DNA from: Blastobasis lacticolella
Lineage: Eukaryota; Arthropoda; Insecta; Lepidoptera; Blastobasidae
Assembly (NCBI GenBank): GCA_905147135.1
Contig: LR990053.1
Span: forward strand, 16,814,501 to 16,878,500
Direction of reading: 5' to 3'
Length of the DNA stretch: 64,000 bases
The position numbers were made by a program, and so were the translations under genes. Under the pieces are notes generated by a model. It searched no databases and was not told where the DNA came from. It saw only the letters and a list, made by a program, of their open reading frames with translations. This document shows positions 63,683 to 64,000 of the stretch, one piece after another. Numbering within the stretch: the stretch's first letter is position 1; every line of letters starts with the position of its first letter.

Positions 63683-63919
63683 GTATACGCCCATTATATT
63701 TGGCTTAATTCAGAAGCAAAAAGCGTGAGAGCAACTCAAAGTGTTTTAAAAATACAGCTCATTGATGTACCACTTATCAATATTACTCATCGCTCCGCAT
63801 TCCAATAGACGTGATACAAAAATTGACCTTATTGTAAGGACAATACCTATCTACATTCCGTTTTGACTTGCTCTCACGCTTTTGCTTCTGTATTTAGCCG
63901 GGTGTAATAAGCGTATTAG
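63683..63919. mobile_element. MITE with ~55-bp terminal inverted repeats, complete copy
   Basis: The left arm (TATACGCCCATTATATTTGG, AGAAGCAAAAAGCGTGAGAG) is the near inverse of the right arm (CTCTCACGCTTTTGCTTCTG, GGGTGTAATAAGCGTATTAG). The interior has GTGATACAAAAATTGACC. Partial copies are at 40,672 and 51,638. No transposase is present. Confidence 0.82.
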
Positions 63920-64000
63920 CAAGTTACGAGGTCGCCTAAGGTTGGTGTTGGTGAAATGCTTTTCTTGTTAGGAAACTACAACAATCAACAATAGGATAGT

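Overview
This window is animal nuclear DNA, almost certainly from a moth or butterfly. It is AT-rich and has short GT-AG introns. It is packed with the repeat mix typical of Lepidoptera: tRNA-derived SINEs, RTE-, CR1/jockey- and R2-superfamily LINE fragments, short Helitrons running from TC to CTAG, MITEs, and one solo LTR. There is no sign of operons or of bacterial sequence. The organism is inferred from these repeat types and from protein similarity, not from a search.

Only two host protein genes can be supported, both on the + strand. The first (13,037-17,272) has five exons. It encodes a secreted or membrane glycoprotein of about 1,282 residues: a signal peptide, four MAM-like modules that follow the exon structure, a long Thr/Ser-rich mucin stalk with recent tandem repeats, one membrane segment, and a short tail with its own 11-residue repeats. 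A TATA box and a cluster of GATA motifs lie just upstream. The second (47,190-49,091) has four exons and encodes a folate enzyme of the MTHFD2/Nmdmc type (methylenetetrahydrofolate dehydrogenase/cyclohydrolase, 304 residues). A possible alternative first coding exon lies at 46,848-46,888. The two genes have no visible functional link.

Layout. 0-12.9 kb: LINE fragments, a 745-bp Helitron, a 104-bp tandem array, a GC-rich MITE and a cluster of diverged repeats. 13.0-17.6 kb: the mucin gene, with a SINE in its 3' end. 19.3-22.8 kb: a decayed RTE-type LINE split by an R2-superfamily fragment plus a SINE. 24.7-45.8 kb: dense repeats with several nested insertions and hairpin elements. 45.9-50.3 kb: the folate gene with its promoter and 3' region. 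50-64 kb: more repeats, including a three-level nested insertion at 57.3 kb and a solo LTR at 61 kb whose pre-insertion sequence can be read from a related copy at 35.4 kb.

The SINE families are called SINE-A (about 240-270 bp, head reading GACGACCTGAGTGG) and SINE-B (about 350 bp, head reading AGCGTCGGTGGCC). I saw no clearly new molecular system. The most interesting items are the modular mucin gene, the alternative start of the folate enzyme, the insertion chronologies that can be read directly, and a set of long hairpin-forming sequences.
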